NCBI GenBank assembly: GCA_013335115.1
Contig: JAAXWQ010000006.1
Coordinates: forward strand, 1 to 64,000
Reading direction: 5' to 3'
DNA: 64,000 nt
DNA from: Chlorobiaceae bacterium
Lineage (GTDB): Bacteria > Bacteroidota > Chlorobiia > Chlorobiales > Chlorobiaceae
The notes beneath the pieces were generated by a model. That model saw only the letters and a program-made list of their open reading frames with translations, was not told where the DNA came from and did not search any database. Made by a program: the position numbers and the translations under genes. This document shows, one piece after another, positions 7,218 to 16,667 of the stretch (position 1 is the stretch's first letter; each line of letters begins with the position of its first letter).

Positions 7218-9161
7218 ATGTATCCTGTCAACATGGAACGGCAAAAGCATATCCGGCAAAGCAGATGGATGCTGCTGCTCATCATCCTGTCGTTTTACTG
7301 CGCTGTACCGGCAATCGCCGGCGGCACCACGCTGAAGGTCCTTTTCACGCACGACCTGCACTCATATCTCTCGCCACATCATGAATCCGGTCCTGATGGC
7401 CGCGTCCTCGATGTCGGCGGTTTCGCCCGCATGGCCGGTGCGGTCGACGATGAACGCAAGGGGCTGGGTGACGGTGTCCTGCTCCTTGACGCCGGCGACT
7501 TCGCCGAAGGGACCCTTTTCCATACGGTGTTTTCAGATGAGGCGCTTGAGCTGCGGCTGATGGGGGCGCTTGGCTACGATGCCGTCACCTTCGGCAACCA
7601 CGATTTTGATTTCTACCCGTCGGGCCTGGCCGCGATGCTTCGAACGGCCCGATCGAAAGCAGCCCGTCTTCCCTCGCTGGTGCTGGCCAACCTCCGGTTC
7701 AGCGCGAACGATCCCCGCGACGCAGGGCTGAAAAATGCCTTCAGGGAGTACCCGGTCCGCGACTATGTGGTGCTTGAACGCAATGGGCTTCGTATCGGCG
7801 TTTTCGGCCTGCTTGGCAAGGATGCCGCCGAAGACAGCCCTTTTGCGGCTCCCCTCGGTTTCGTCGATCCGGTCGAGGCGGCCAAACCGGTCGTCCGGCT
7901 CCTGAAGGAGCGTGAAAAGGTGGATCTGGTCGTTTGCCTGTCGCATGGCGGAACCAGTCCGGTCCGGTCGCATTCCGAAGATGAGAAGCTTGCGGCCGCA
8001 GTGCCCGGCATCGACCTTATCATCAGCGGTCATACGCATACGATCCTTCCGAAACCCAAGGTCGTGGGCAACACCATCATCGTTTCTTCCGGCCCCTACG
8101 GCGCCCGCCTTGGCGTCCTCAGCCTTCGGGTGGATAAAGGAGGCCGCGTCGCCGTCACCGGCTACCGCCTGCGGACGATCGACGCAGGAGTCCCGGAAGA
8201 TCCCGGGATCGCCAGGCAGGTCGCCGGTTTCCAGGATATTGTCGAGCGTCGGTACCTTTCCCATTTCGGTTATCGTTTCGACCAGGTGCTCGCGAACATT
8301 CCCTTCGACGCTCCGACACTGAATCAACTGTACTTGCATCCCGGTGAAAACGGCCTTGGCAACCTGGTCACCGATGCTTACCGTTTTGCTGTCAAACGTG
8401 CCGAAGGCGAACACTATCGGCGGGTGGACGCCGCCATTGATGTGCTGGGCTGCATCCGTTCGCCGCTGCTGCGTGGCGACGTCACCACCGAGGATGCCTT
8501 CCAGACCGCTTCGCTCGGCCCCGTGCAGCAAGGATACTGCGGCAACACCCTGGTTGCTCCTTACGTGACGGGGGAGGAGCTGAAGAGCCTCCTCGAGGTC
8601 GAAACATCCCTGGCCCCCATGAAGAAGGACGGCCATCTGAGCGTTTCCGGTATCCGCTTCGGTTACAATCCCAACAGGATGTTGTTTGACCGGGTGACCT
8701 CGGTTGAACTGCAGGGTGACGATGGCAGCTTCACCACCGTGCAGGATGGCCGCCTCTATCGCGTCGTGGTCAACTCTTACCTGGCACGTCTGGTCGGCCT
8801 CATCAGCACAAAGTCCCATGGTATCATCAAGGTCGCCTTCAGGGACGCACAAGGCAACCTCGCCACGAACCTTGACCAGCTGATCGTGCAGGACGGCGAC
8901 GAAGCTCTCCGGGAGTGGGTCGCCCTGGCCCGCTACCTCTCGTCGTTTCCCGTACGCGACGGCCGGCCGGAAGTGCCCGAAAGGTATGCGCGGGCAGAAG
9001 GAAGGATCGTTGTTGCGGCTTCGTGGAATCCTGTCGACCTCGTTGCAGGAGGTAACTGGCTGACCTGGAGCGCTTTCGCCCTGGTCGTCGCTATCCTCAC
9101 CTTGTGCGCATTTGGCTTCAGCAAACTCTTTAGCCGCTTCGGAAGACGGATCAATGGCTGA
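7218..9161 (+). CDS. 5'-nucleotidase/2',3'-cyclic phosphodiesterase-like metallophosphoesterase
   Basis: This 647-aa exported enzyme has an N-terminal hydrophobic signal (residues 19-35). The calcineurin-like metallophosphatase domain carries FTHDLHSYL, LLDAGDFAEG, FGNHDFDFY, CLSHGGTS and ISGHTHTILPKP. A 5'-nucleotidase C-terminal domain (about 350-570) and a C-terminal transmembrane helix (about 615-635) with a basic tail follow. The family hydrolyses nucleoside monophosphates, UDP-sugars or cyclic nucleotides in the periplasm; the exact substrate is unknown. The start is supported by CCGGAGGGG eight bases upstream. The first metal motif is DLHS rather than the usual DxHG/DTHS. Confidence 0.9.
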   Translation: MYPVNMERQKHIRQSRWMLLLIILSFYCAVPAIAGGTTLKVLFTHDLHSYLSPHHESGPDGRVLDVGGFARMAGAVDDERKGLGDGVLLLDAGDFAEGTLFHTVFSDEALELRLMGALGYDAVTFGNHDFDFYPSGLAAMLRTARSKAARLPSLVLANLRFSANDPRDAGLKNAFREYPVRDYVVLERNGLRIGVFGLLGKDAAEDSPFAAPLGFVDPVEAAKPVVRLLKEREKVDLVVCLSHGGTSPVRSHSEDEKLAAAVPGIDLIISGHTHTILPKPKVVGNTIIVSSGPYGARLGVLSLRVDKGGRVAVTGYRLRTIDAGVPEDPGIARQVAGFQDIVERRYLSHFGYRFDQVLANIPFDAPTLNQLYLHPGENGLGNLVTDAYRFAVKRAEGEHYRRVDAAIDVLGCIRSPLLRGDVTTEDAFQTASLGPVQQGYCGNTLVAPYVTGEELKSLLEVETSLAPMKKDGHLSVSGIRFGYNPNRMLFDRVTSVELQGDDGSFTTVQDGRLYRVVVNSYLARLVGLISTKSHGIIKVAFRDAQGNLATNLDQLIVQDGDEALREWVALARYLSSFPVRDGRPEVPERYARAEGRIVVAASWNPVDLVAGGNWLTWSAFALVVAILTLCAFGFSKLFSRFGRRING

Positions 9162-9216
9162 TACCGTTCGATGACTGATTGGCAGGGAATGTTGGCGACG
9201 ATCTTTGTTGGGGGCG

Positions 9217-9249
9217 TAAGTTAACGTTTTCAGGAACGTCCCCAAAGTT
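9217..9249. repeat. GGGGACGTTCC-type interspersed repeat, copy 1
   Basis: This 33-bp segment contains CAGGAACGTCCCCAAAGTT. It recurs at 21265-21297 with a single base change. Both copies are intergenic. The GGGGACG core also opens the palindromes at 9889 and 63479. Repeats with this core often accompany REP-associated tyrosine transposases, but no such gene is visible here. Confidence 0.7.
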
Positions 9250-9402
9250 GATGCAACTTTTTGCGGCTGGGTCCTATTATGGAAATGTTGGGTAGTCATA
9301 TGTTTCTGTCTCCCCCTGTATGGTTAACACTCCGTACCGCTCTGGCAAAGGGCTGTTAACCTGTTTATTTGTAACGACACGAATGAATAAACGGGGACGA
9401 AA

Positions 9403-9870
9403 ATGAAAAAGATCCAGTTACTGATCGGCATGATCGCAGCGATGCCTCTTGTGCTGCAAACAGCATTTGCCACTCCTCCGGATGTGACCGTCATCTACAA
9501 GGCAGGCGTTGGCAACTACCTGGCCGATGCCAATGGCAGGACGCTCTACTGGAGCAAAAAAGACATGCCGAAAACAACCAAATGCACCGGGGCATGCCTT
9601 GAAAAATGGCCAGCGTTCTTTAACGAAGCGATCCTGTCGGCCGATCCTGAAATGAACTCGTCGGATTTCGGCACGATCATCCGGCCGGACGGGAAGAAGC
9701 AGACCACCTTCAGGGGTTATCCGCTCTATTACTACAAGATGGACCAGGTGCGCGGCGACACCAAGGGCCATAAGGCCAACGCTGCCTGGTTCGCTATGCT
9801 GCCCGGCAAATTCCACCTCGTCGAGAAATACTACACCGGCAACAGCACCACGGTCGGCACGACGGACTGA
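9403..9870 (+). CDS. secreted COG4315/Lipoprotein_15-type repeat protein
   Basis: This 155-aa protein has a signal peptide (residues 1-23). The single unit of the 'secreted repeat of unknown function' family shows YLADANGRTLYWSKKD, then TTKCTGACLEKWPAFF with two cysteines likely to form a disulfide, and FRGYPLYYYKMDQVRGDTKG and a closing AAWFAML. Family members are periplasmic or surface proteins of unknown activity, sometimes near redox enzymes. The start ATG follows ACGGGGACG. It is monocistronic, ended by the GGGGACGTCCCC palindrome. Confidence 0.85.
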   Translation: MKKIQLLIGMIAAMPLVLQTAFATPPDVTVIYKAGVGNYLADANGRTLYWSKKDMPKTTKCTGACLEKWPAFFNEAILSADPEMNSSDFGTIIRPDGKKQTTFRGYPLYYYKMDQVRGDTKGHKANAAWFAMLPGKFHLVEKYYTGNSTTVGTTD

Positions 9871-9888
9871 CCCGGAATCGGAATCGGA

Positions 9889-9906
9889 AAAGGGGACGTC
9901 CCCTTT
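9889..9906. repeat. 18-bp perfect palindrome AAAGGGGACGTCCCCTTT
   Basis: This perfect palindrome lies 18 bp after the COG4315 gene stop and shares its GGGGACG core with the repeats at 9217, 21265 and 63479. It could be a transcription-end hairpin or a degraded copy of the same interspersed element. Confidence 0.65.
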
Positions 9907-9997
9907 CGACGTTCCCTTTCGTCATGACAGGGAAAAATGATTTTATTAGGGGTATGCAATCCGTTTTGGCATTGTTCAACCTTATCAGTTCAAGTTC

Positions 9998-10876
9998 ATG
10001 AAGAGGGTCCTTGTCGCCGGGGCGACCGGTTATCTTGGCCGGTATGCCGTGCAGGAGTTCAAGAAGAAAGGGTACCTGGTGCGTGCGCTGGTGCGAAACC
10101 CCGAGAAGTTCAAAAAGCCGGGGGCGTTTTTTGCCCCTGCTATCGAGGACCTGGTCGATGAGGTGGTGTATGCGGATGCCACGATGCCTGAAACCCTTTC
10201 GGGCATTTGCGACGGCGTCGATGTGGTCTTTTCGTCGCTCGGCATGATCAAGCCCGATTTCGTGCATACGGTTTTCGATGTCGATTACCAGGGGAACATG
10301 AACATCCTGGATCAGGCGATCAAGGCCGGTGTGGGGAAGTTCGTCTACGTGTCGGTGTTCGATGCGCACCGGATGATGAACATCCCGAATGTGCAGGCTC
10401 ACGAGAAGTTCGTCAAGGAGTTGCAGGCTTCGAGGATCGAGAGCACGATCATCAGGCCGAACGGCTATTTCTCGGAGATCGGGCAGTTCGTGGCACGGGC
10501 GAAGAGGGGATTCATGTTCTGGATCGGCGACGGCTTCGTCCGTTCAAACCCGATCCACGGGGCGGACCTCGCGGAGGTGTGCGTGCAGGCGGTCGACGGC
10601 CGGGAGCGGGAGGTCGAGGTTGGCGGGCCGGAGGTGTTCACCTATTACGAGATGGTCGACCTGGCTTGCGAGATCGCCGGCGAAAAACCGCTGATGCTCC
10701 CGCTGCCGTTCTGGCTGGCCGATGGACTGGTGGCCGCCGTCGGGCTGTTCAACAAGGAGGTACATGACGTTGCGTTGTTCGCGACCACCCTGAGCAAGAT
10801 TGACGTCGTGTCACCGAAGTACGGCACCCGCCGGTTGCGCGACTTCTTTACGCAGTGCAGGTTGCTTGCCGGTTGA
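9998..10876 (+). CDS. NAD(P)-binding NmrA/SDR-like oxidoreductase
   Basis: This 292-aa protein has an N-terminal Rossmann glycine motif, VAGATGYLGRYA (residues 6-17), followed by VRALVRNPEKF as the NADP-type ribose/phosphate contact. The atypical SDR pattern continues with VDVVFSSLG and FVYVSVFDAH, and with IRPNGYFSEI near residues 148-157. The classical YxxxK pair is missing, as in many NmrA-like and complex I 39-kDa-like proteins, so it may act on an unusual substrate or as a redox sensor. It stands alone on the plus strand, followed by a hairpin at 10892-10931. Confidence 0.85.
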   Translation: MKRVLVAGATGYLGRYAVQEFKKKGYLVRALVRNPEKFKKPGAFFAPAIEDLVDEVVYADATMPETLSGICDGVDVVFSSLGMIKPDFVHTVFDVDYQGNMNILDQAIKAGVGKFVYVSVFDAHRMMNIPNVQAHEKFVKELQASRIESTIIRPNGYFSEIGQFVARAKRGFMFWIGDGFVRSNPIHGADLAEVCVQAVDGREREVEVGGPEVFTYYEMVDLACEIAGEKPLMLPLPFWLADGLVAAVGLFNKEVHDVALFATTLSKIDVVSPKYGTRRLRDFFTQCRLLAG

Positions 10877-10891
10877 GGTCGTGCCCGATAT

Positions 10892-10931
10892 GGCAAGCCC
10901 TGAACCCATGAGGGTGTTTGCCAGGGCTTAC
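10892..10931. terminator. hairpin between convergent genes
   Basis: CAAGCCCTG and CAGGGCTT pair around an inner CCC/GGG stem. The hairpin lies between the convergent NmrA-like gene and the minus-strand hypothetical gene, so it can serve both. There is no strong T run. Confidence 0.55.
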
Positions 10932-10941
10932 GCGACGGGCC

Positions 10942-11307
10942 TCAGACCTCTTCGTCGTTGATGAGCAGGATGACCAGGCGGTCGTCGCCCAGTGCATCCT
11001 TCACCTCTTGCGTCCATTCGATCGATGCCTCTTCGAGCTCGAAAATCACAAAATCCTCAAAATCCTCAAGGACCGATTCGTCTGCGTCGACGTAGAGGTC
11101 GTCGGGCGTGGTGACCTTGATCAGGATGCTCGGTTCTGCATCAATGCCTTCCCCGTACATGTCGAATTCGATGGCGACGCTGCTGGCCACGGTTCCGGTG
11201 AGTTCGACGAGCTTGCCGTTTTCGAGAAGCTTGGTTTCGATGCTGTCGAGGTCGGCGAGTACTCCTGCGAATTTCGGGTCGTCATGGAGGTTGATGGTCT
11301 GGCTCAT
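10942..11307 (-). CDS. conserved hypothetical acidic protein
   Basis: This 121-aa, strongly acidic cytoplasmic protein begins MSQTINLHDDPKF. I prefer this ATG to an upstream one at 11358, whose 17 extra residues look non-conserved and basic. It has no signal peptide, membrane segment or known motif. The sequence alternates beta-like strands (VASSVAIEFDMYG, SILIKVTTPDDLYV, VILLIN), suggesting a small alpha/beta fold. Its function is unknown. Confidence 0.65.
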   Translation of the reverse strand: MSQTINLHDDPKFAGVLADLDSIETKLLENGKLVELTGTVASSVAIEFDMYGEGIDAEPSILIKVTTPDDLYVDADESVLEDFEDFVIFELEEASIEWTQEVKDALGDDRLVILLINDEEV

Positions 11308-11418
11308 GGATGTTCGGTTTGTGGTTGGTTTCGGGATCATTTCCGGCAAAATAGTCATAAACGCCTAACAGGCCGAACAAAAATGGTGTTTAGTAAAAGG
11401 TCATCACGGGCAGCTTGA

Positions 11419-12309
11419 TCAGGAGCTCGCCCATGCTGCCGCGAAATCCGGGGCGAACGTTTCCAGCCTTCGCCATCCCGCAAGCACCGGGCGGTGGCTG
11501 AAATAGTGGGCCATCATCTCGCCGCTGCGGATGGCGGACCCCATTTCGGTATAGTTTTTCGCCAGTTCGTCGGGCAGGCCGAGCCGGAGCATCTCCGCAC
11601 AGCTCTCTTCGTCGGTACGGTCGATCCATTGAAGTCCGGGCCTGGAGATCGCCTTGCCGAGGATTGTGGCGATGTCGTCCGTCGTTCGTTCATCACTTGC
11701 GATGTAGCGGAACCCCCTGCCGAGGAACGACGGGTTCTGCAACTCCCTGGCTGCTTCGTCGGCAATGTCGAGCGGGTGGACGAGTGCCAGCTTGGTTTTT
11801 TTTCCGAAATTGCCGCTGAGGGCGTCCGTTTGCCTTATGCCGGGAATGCTGTTGATGAAATTGGTGTAGAAGTAGGCGGCGCGGAGATGGCGGACGTTCA
11901 CCCCGTCAAGCGCGTTGAGGGCGAATTCGACAAGATGCAGGCCGTTGACGGGGCCGCATCCGGTATGCAGGTGCGCACCGATGCTGCTGAGGTTCACGAC
12001 ATGGCGCACACCCGAGGCGACGACGGCATCGGCATAGTTCCGGCCGATCTGCGCGATGTGCCCTTTCCAGTCGCCTCCCGTATAGTTCGGCGGTACCAAG
12101 GTGAAGACCCCGTCGGCGCCCTTGAATGTTTTGGTGAGGAAGGCGATATCTTCGACCGAACCGAGTGCCGGTGTCGCCCCCATGGCTTCGATTTTTGCTT
12201 TCTTTTCGGGGTCATTGCTGACGATGGTGACCGAGTGTCCGGCGTCGAGGAGCAGGGAGGCGAGCGGTTTGCCGACGTGGCCCAGTGAGCCGGTGACGAT
12301 GTAGTTCAT
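11419..12309 (-). CDS. NmrA-like NAD(P)-binding protein
   Basis: This 296-aa protein has the N-terminal Rossmann motif VTGSLGHVGKPLA (residues 5-17) and a basic segment, SNDPEKKAK, after strand 2, typical of the QOR2/NmrA branch of atypical SDRs. HVVNLSSIGAH marks strand 5, and LRAAYFYTNFINSIP is the substrate-side segment. The GxxGxxG glycines are partly replaced (GSLGHVG). It is probably an NADPH-dependent quinone or dye reductase or a redox-sensing regulator; the substrate is not known. It is monocistronic, downstream of the N-ATPase operon on the same strand. Confidence 0.85.
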   Translation of the reverse strand: MNYIVTGSLGHVGKPLASLLLDAGHSVTIVSNDPEKKAKIEAMGATPALGSVEDIAFLTKTFKGADGVFTLVPPNYTGGDWKGHIAQIGRNYADAVVASGVRHVVNLSSIGAHLHTGCGPVNGLHLVEFALNALDGVNVRHLRAAYFYTNFINSIPGIRQTDALSGNFGKKTKLALVHPLDIADEAARELQNPSFLGRGFRYIASDERTTDDIATILGKAISRPGLQWIDRTDEESCAEMLRLGLPDELAKNYTEMGSAIRSGEMMAHYFSHRPVLAGWRRLETFAPDFAAAWASS

Positions 12310-12494
12310 GGCGGTCCGGTTTAGCTTGCCGACGCCGGGAACTCAGGCTGTCCCGGCATCGTGGATATGACACGTATCAGTTGTGGTCACTTCGGTAATG
12401 ATGCCGGGGGCTTCGGGGTGGGGGGTGATTACATGAAACCGATCCGATGTTCCATTCCGTTCCAGCCATCCTGGCCTCCGGTCGTCATGGCTCG

Positions 12495-13403
12495 TTACCA
12501 CTCGTCCGCTCCTTGCGTGCTGCCGAGCGCCTGGAAACCCGAGACGATATCGAACAGCTCCTCGTCGATGCCGGCCTGCCTGAGCTCGTTGTAGCGCAGG
12601 GTGAATTTGCCGGTCAGCTCGTCAATATTTTTTTCTGCACGCTGCATTGCTGAGAGTCGGCTCGCGTTTTCCGAGGCGAGCGATTCGGCGCAGGCCCGGA
12701 AAATCGATACGAAAATGTACTCCCGGAGCAGCGCCCACCTGCTCGTCCCGAGGCCGTTTGGTAGTTCAGGCAGAGCCCTGGTCGGCCAGGGGCCGGCGGC
12801 TCGCAGGATCTCCGCTTCCCATGCCCGATCCAGCGGCAGCAGGCGTTTCGAGATGGGCTTGCAGATTTCGCCGCTGACCGGGGTGTTGTAGGTGAGGTGC
12901 AGTTCGAAGACCTGGTCGTGCCCTCGCAGCCGTTCGACTGCCGAGAGGAGGTCTCCGACGAGCAGGGTGATGGCGCTGACGGAGTTGGGTACGGTGAAGA
13001 GTCCCGCTGTTTCGATGCCATCCTCCTTGAGGCGCAGTTGCATGCGCTCGCCGATCGCCAGGACGGCACGCCTGGCGCCCGTTTGCCCGAGTGCGGCCGC
13101 TGCCGTTGCGGCAATCCGGTCGTTGAACTGGCCGACGAGTCCCTGGTCGGAGCCGAAGACCACGACGATCACCCGGAGGGCATCATCTTCGCCGTGGTGG
13201 CCACGGTCTGTGGTTCCTGCGGGATGACGGAGGCAGGCTGAAAGACCCAGTTCGATGGTGCGGGCGTAGTCTTCGAGCGAGTTGACGGCTTCTTCGTATT
13301 GCCTGATGCTGATGGCGGCAAGGGTTTTCATGGTCCGGACCACTGAGCCGAGCGTCCGGGCCTGCCCGATCTTCCTTCGCAAGCTTTCGACGGTGTCGCT
13401 CAT
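12495..13403 (-). CDS. atpG: N-type ATPase gamma subunit
   Basis: This 302-aa F1 gamma subunit has an N-terminal helix, [20 protein letters not shown], a Rossmann-like middle with [19 protein letters not shown], and a C-terminal helix containing [20 protein letters not shown]. The two terminal helices form the rotor coiled coil. It is the last gene of the nine-gene N-ATPase operon. Its start overlaps the alpha stop (ATGA), which fits translational coupling. It diverges from housekeeping F1 gamma in length and sequence, as N-ATPase subunits do. Confidence 0.93.
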   Translation of the reverse strand: MSDTVESLRRKIGQARTLGSVVRTMKTLAAISIRQYEEAVNSLEDYARTIELGLSACLRHPAGTTDRGHHGEDDALRVIVVVFGSDQGLVGQFNDRIAATAAAALGQTGARRAVLAIGERMQLRLKEDGIETAGLFTVPNSVSAITLLVGDLLSAVERLRGHDQVFELHLTYNTPVSGEICKPISKRLLPLDRAWEAEILRAAGPWPTRALPELPNGLGTSRWALLREYIFVSIFRACAESLASENASRLSAMQRAEKNIDELTGKFTLRYNELRQAGIDEELFDIVSGFQALGSTQGADEW

Positions 13404-14941
13404 GCCGTTTTCATCAAGGGTTCAAGCGCATGGTCCACGGCCAGGAGCAGCTGCGCCTGTTCATCGGGACTCAATTCACTGTTCGACAGGATCTTCGAAG
13501 TGATAGCCTCCGGCACTCCGGCCGCCGCTTTCCTTACCGCCTCCATCGCGTCACGGACCTTCTCGGGCCTGACCGGTCCGAAGCGCCCTTTGGTAAGTGC
13601 GAGGAGCATGATGAGCTGTTCCGCCATGGAGAGCACGTCGTACTCATCCTGCTTGAACCACTCCCTGATCCGGACGCCATGCTCGAGGATCATGCGGCTC
13701 GCATCGTCGAGCCTGGTGCCGAAACGGGCGAAGTTTTCCAGCTCCTCGAACTGTGCGTATGCCAGCTTGAGGCTCCCGGTGGCCGCGCGGTATGCCGTGA
13801 GCTGTGCCTTGCCGCCGACGCGCGAGACCGATCTGCCGATGTCGACTGCCGGGAGGATGCCGAGCTCGAACAGCGCCGGGGAGAGGTAGATCTGGCCGTC
13901 GGTGATGGAGATCAGGTTGGTCGGGATGTAGGCTGACAGGTTCTGGGCTTCGGTTTCGACGATTGGCAGCGCCGTGAGGGAGCCTCCTCCCAGCGACCGG
14001 TCGAGGTGGGTCGCCCGTTCGAGCAGCCTCGAGTGGATGTAGAAGATGTCGCCGGGAAAGGCCTCCCTGCCTGGAGGGCGTTTCAGGAGGAGCGACAGTT
14101 CGCGGTAAGCCCTTGCGTGGTTGGTCAAATCGTCATAGATGATGAGTACGTCTCGACCGGCGGCCATGAAGTGTTCCGCGATGCTGGTGGCAGCGTAGGG
14201 CGCGATGTACTGGAGCCCGGAGGGGTCGTTGCCTTCGGTGACGACCACGATCGTGTACTCCATGGCGCCCCGCTTCCTGAGTTCGGCGAGAACCCTGGCC
14301 ACGGAGGCCGCTTTCTGGCCGATAGCGCAGTAGATGCAGGTCACCTCTTTGCCTCGCTGGTTGAGGATCGTGGATACGGCGATGGAGGTTTTTCCGGTCT
14401 GCCGGTCGCCGAGGATCAGCTCCCGCTGCCCGCGTCCGATAGGGACGATGGCGTCGATCACCTTGATGCCGCTCTGCAGGGGGGCGCTTACCGGGGCGCG
14501 GTCCATGATGGCCGGGGCCGGGCGCTCGATCGGCCAACGCCCGTCGCTCCGGATTGCCCCCTTTTCGTCGAGCGGGTTGCCCAGTGGATCGATGACCCTC
14601 CCGGTCAGGGCGCTGCCGACCGGCACGTCCGTAACGCGCCCGGTCCGCCAGGCCCGGTCACCGGTATTCAGCCTCGAATAGTCACCGAGCAGCACGACGC
14701 CTACCTCCTCAGGGTCGATGTTGAATGCGATGCCGTAGAGGTCGTCATGGAACCTGACCAGCTCTTCGAATCCGACGCCAGGCAGGCCGCCAACCTTGGC
14801 GATGCCGTTCAGGACGCTCATGACGGTTCCCTGCTCGATCGGGTCGAGGCTCGCCGACCAGGCTTCGCGTCCTTTACGGATGGACGTGAGGGTCAGCTCG
14901 ACGAGGGTTTCCCCTCTGATGTCATTGCTGAAGGTTTCCAC
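13400..14941 (-). CDS. atpA: N-type ATPase alpha subunit
   Basis: This is a 513-aa F1 alpha subunit. Its P-loop GDRQTGKTS and the downstream [33 protein letters not shown] and [12 protein letters not shown] segments are typical. I chose the GTG at 14941 ([10 protein letters not shown]) because the longer open frame would run deep into the preceding b-subunit gene in another reading frame. With this start the overlap is 20 bp. It forms the noncatalytic nucleotide-binding half of the F1 hexamer with the beta subunit encoded at 17701. The C-terminal helical domain is complete. Confidence 0.93.
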   Translation of the reverse strand: METFSNDIRGETLVELTLTSIRKGREAWSASLDPIEQGTVMSVLNGIAKVGGLPGVGFEELVRFHDDLYGIAFNIDPEEVGVVLLGDYSRLNTGDRAWRTGRVTDVPVGSALTGRVIDPLGNPLDEKGAIRSDGRWPIERPAPAIMDRAPVSAPLQSGIKVIDAIVPIGRGQRELILGDRQTGKTSIAVSTILNQRGKEVTCIYCAIGQKAASVARVLAELRKRGAMEYTIVVVTEGNDPSGLQYIAPYAATSIAEHFMAAGRDVLIIYDDLTNHARAYRELSLLLKRPPGREAFPGDIFYIHSRLLERATHLDRSLGGGSLTALPIVETEAQNLSAYIPTNLISITDGQIYLSPALFELGILPAVDIGRSVSRVGGKAQLTAYRAATGSLKLAYAQFEELENFARFGTRLDDASRMILEHGVRIREWFKQDEYDVLSMAEQLIMLLALTKGRFGPVRPEKVRDAMEAVRKAAAGVPEAITSKILSNSELSPDEQAQLLLAVDHALEPLMKTA

Positions 14942-15680
14942 CGGCAATGGATGCGTTGAGGGATTCGAGGGCTGTTTGCAGGTTCCACGACAGGCAGTGC
15001 GCGTCAATGCACAATTCGATCCCGGCACCGATTTTTTCATCGGTTTCGAACAGGATCGGCCAATCGCCAGCCAGGAGCTGCCTGAGGGTTTCCATGATCT
15101 GCCGACGCTGCTCCGGCGGTAACTCGAAGGCGCTCCTGACGACCGGTTGCGCACGTTGTTCCCCTATGGCCCCGGCCATTTCGCCGAGCACCTCTTGCCC
15201 GGTCGAGAGCAGGCGTCGGCAGAATACCGAGACCATCCGCGCTTCAAGTGTCGAATCGGCAAGCTCGCTGAGCACCTTGCCGGCAAGCGCGAATACCTCT
15301 TTCCGGATTTTCCGGTTGGCCTCCTGCCCCCGCTCCGACTCCTCCCTGTCGAGGCGTTGCCTGAGCCGGGCCTGAAGTGCTTCGTGCTCCTTTCGTGCTT
15401 CGCCAAGGAGCGAGGCCTTTGTCGATTCGGCTTCCAGGGCCGCGTTGCGCAGCAATCCGGTGCGCTGCTGCTCGAATTCCGCGTTTTTTCGTTGCCACGT
15501 TTCACGCTGCATTCCTGCCTCCTTTTCGACGGCTGCCGCATGGCCGAGTTCTGCGGCAATTTTCTTTTCCCGTTCGTCCAGCGCTTTCAGTACCGGGCGG
15601 TAGAGGACTCGCCGCAGGAGCCAGACGAGGGCCAGGAAATTGAGCAGCTGGGCCAGGACGGTGAACCAGTCGATCAGCAT
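14922..15680 (-). CDS. atpF: N-type ATPase b subunit (long form)
   Basis: This 252-aa protein starts [15 protein letters not shown], after AGGAGG 9 bases upstream. Residues 5-25 are the single membrane helix. A long charged coiled coil (about 35-150) and a C-terminal domain of ~100 residues follow. N-type operons have no separate delta subunit, and the C-terminal extension of b is thought to replace it. No delta gene is present in this operon either. The protein makes up the peripheral stalk between subunit a and the alpha/beta head. Confidence 0.9.
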   Translation of the reverse strand: MLIDWFTVLAQLLNFLALVWLLRRVLYRPVLKALDEREKKIAAELGHAAAVEKEAGMQRETWQRKNAEFEQQRTGLLRNAALEAESTKASLLGEARKEHEALQARLRQRLDREESERGQEANRKIRKEVFALAGKVLSELADSTLEARMVSVFCRRLLSTGQEVLGEMAGAIGEQRAQPVVRSAFELPPEQRRQIMETLRQLLAGDWPILFETDEKIGAGIELCIDAHCLSWNLQTALESLNASIAGGNLQQ

Positions 15681-15681
15681 C

Positions 15682-15966
15682 TCAGCGTCCTCCTGCGGCC
15701 TGTGAGAGCGCATGGTTCCAGAACGGATTGGCGAAGATGAGGATGATGGAGATGACGAAGCAGTAGATGGCGATCGACTCGATCATGGCGAGGCCGACGA
15801 ACAGCGTGCGGGTGATGGTGGGCGCGGCATCGGGCTGTTGGGCGATCGAACCCAGCGCGCTTGAGACGGCTTTGCCTTCCCCGAGTGCAGGCGCGATGGT
15901 TCCGATGCCCGTCGTGAGTCCGGCCATGATGATCGAGGTGACCGCGATGATATTCAAGGTGTCCAT
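15682..15966 (-). CDS. atpE: N-type ATPase c subunit (rotor ring)
   Basis: This 94-aa hairpin protein has two membrane helices joined by a polar loop, AQQPDAAP. Helix 2 carries the ion-binding pair Glu63-Ser64 (AMIESIAIYCF). Helix 1 carries Glu30 at the position of Gln32 in the Na+-binding Ilyobacter/Propionigenium c subunit (APALGEGKA). The site can be read either as a Na+-type set (Glu/Gln, Glu, Ser) or as a double-carboxylate H+ site. The start overlaps the a-subunit stop. The pattern ANPFWNH near the end is conserved in the family. Confidence 0.93.
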   Translation of the reverse strand: MDTLNIIAVTSIIMAGLTTGIGTIAPALGEGKAVSSALGSIAQQPDAAPTITRTLFVGLAMIESIAIYCFVISIILIFANPFWNHALSQAAGGR

Positions 15967-16667
15967 GGTTGCTTCTCCTGGTCTTGTTGGTGTTGCCTGT
16001 CTGCCGGTTTGCCGGCTGCCGCCGCGATGTAGACTGTGGCGAGGATGCTGAAGATGTAGGCCTGGACCATGCCGGTCAACAGGCCGATGAGGTTCATCAG
16101 GACCGGGAAGAACAGCGGGGATATGGTCAGCAGGATCGCCAGGATCATGACGCCGCTCATCATGTTGCCGAACAGGCGGACGGCCAGGGCCATGGTTCGC
16201 GTGAGCTCACTGATGATGTTGAAGGGGATCATGATCGGGGTAGGTTCAGCATAGCTCCTGAGGTATCCGGTCAGCCCCCGGTCGGCGATGCCGAAGACCG
16301 GGACGGCAATGAACACCGAGAGGGCGAGGGCCGTGGTGGTGGAGAGCGAGCCGGTCGGCGGCTGGTACCAGGGGATGATGGTGCAAAGGTTCGCCGTGGC
16401 GATGAAGATGAACAGGGTCGCCACGTACGGCAGGTACTTTTCCGGGTTGTCGAGCCCGATTTCGCCAATCTGGCGGTTTGCCATGCCGACGACGATCTCC
16501 AGGAGGCTCTGCCATCGTGAAATGGCGACGGCGGCCTGGAGGCGACGGGTGATGAGTGCCGATCCTCCCGTGAGCAGGGCCATCAAACCCCAGGTCGTCA
16601 CGATGGTCTGGTTCAGCTTCAGGAATCCGGAACGCCAGAAGATGATTTCGTCGCTGCTCAGATGCAT
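15954..16667 (-). CDS. atpB: N-type ATPase a subunit
   Basis: This 237-aa Fo subunit a starts MHLSSDEIIFW behind GGAGGGCCC. The open frame extends 63 codons further upstream but overlaps atpR almost entirely, so it is rejected. Five to six membrane helices are present. The essential stator arginine lies in helix 4 (SELTRTMALAVRLFGNMMSG), and TATLCTIIPWYQP-like and YIFSILATVYI segments mark the family. It provides the two ion half-channels against the c ring. It overlaps atpR by 10 bp. Confidence 0.92.
   Translation of the reverse strand: MHLSSDEIIFWRSGFLKLNQTIVTTWGLMALLTGGSALITRRLQAAVAISRWQSLLEIVVGMANRQIGEIGLDNPEKYLPYVATLFIFIATANLCTIIPWYQPPTGSLSTTTALALSVFIAVPVFGIADRGLTGYLRSYAEPTPIMIPFNIISELTRTMALAVRLFGNMMSGVMILAILLTISPLFFPVLMNLIGLLTGMVQAYIFSILATVYIAAAAGKPADRQHQQDQEKQPWTP

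Noticed and set aside
7533-9299. 588-codon minus-strand frame opposite the 5'-nucleotidase gene
   Set aside because: It is the antisense shadow of a GC-rich gene with clear metallophosphatase motifs on the plus strand.
13400-15154. Longer form of the ATPase alpha subunit
   Set aside because: The extra N-terminal ~70 codons overlap the b-subunit gene in another frame and are Arg/Ser-rich, unlike F1 alpha.
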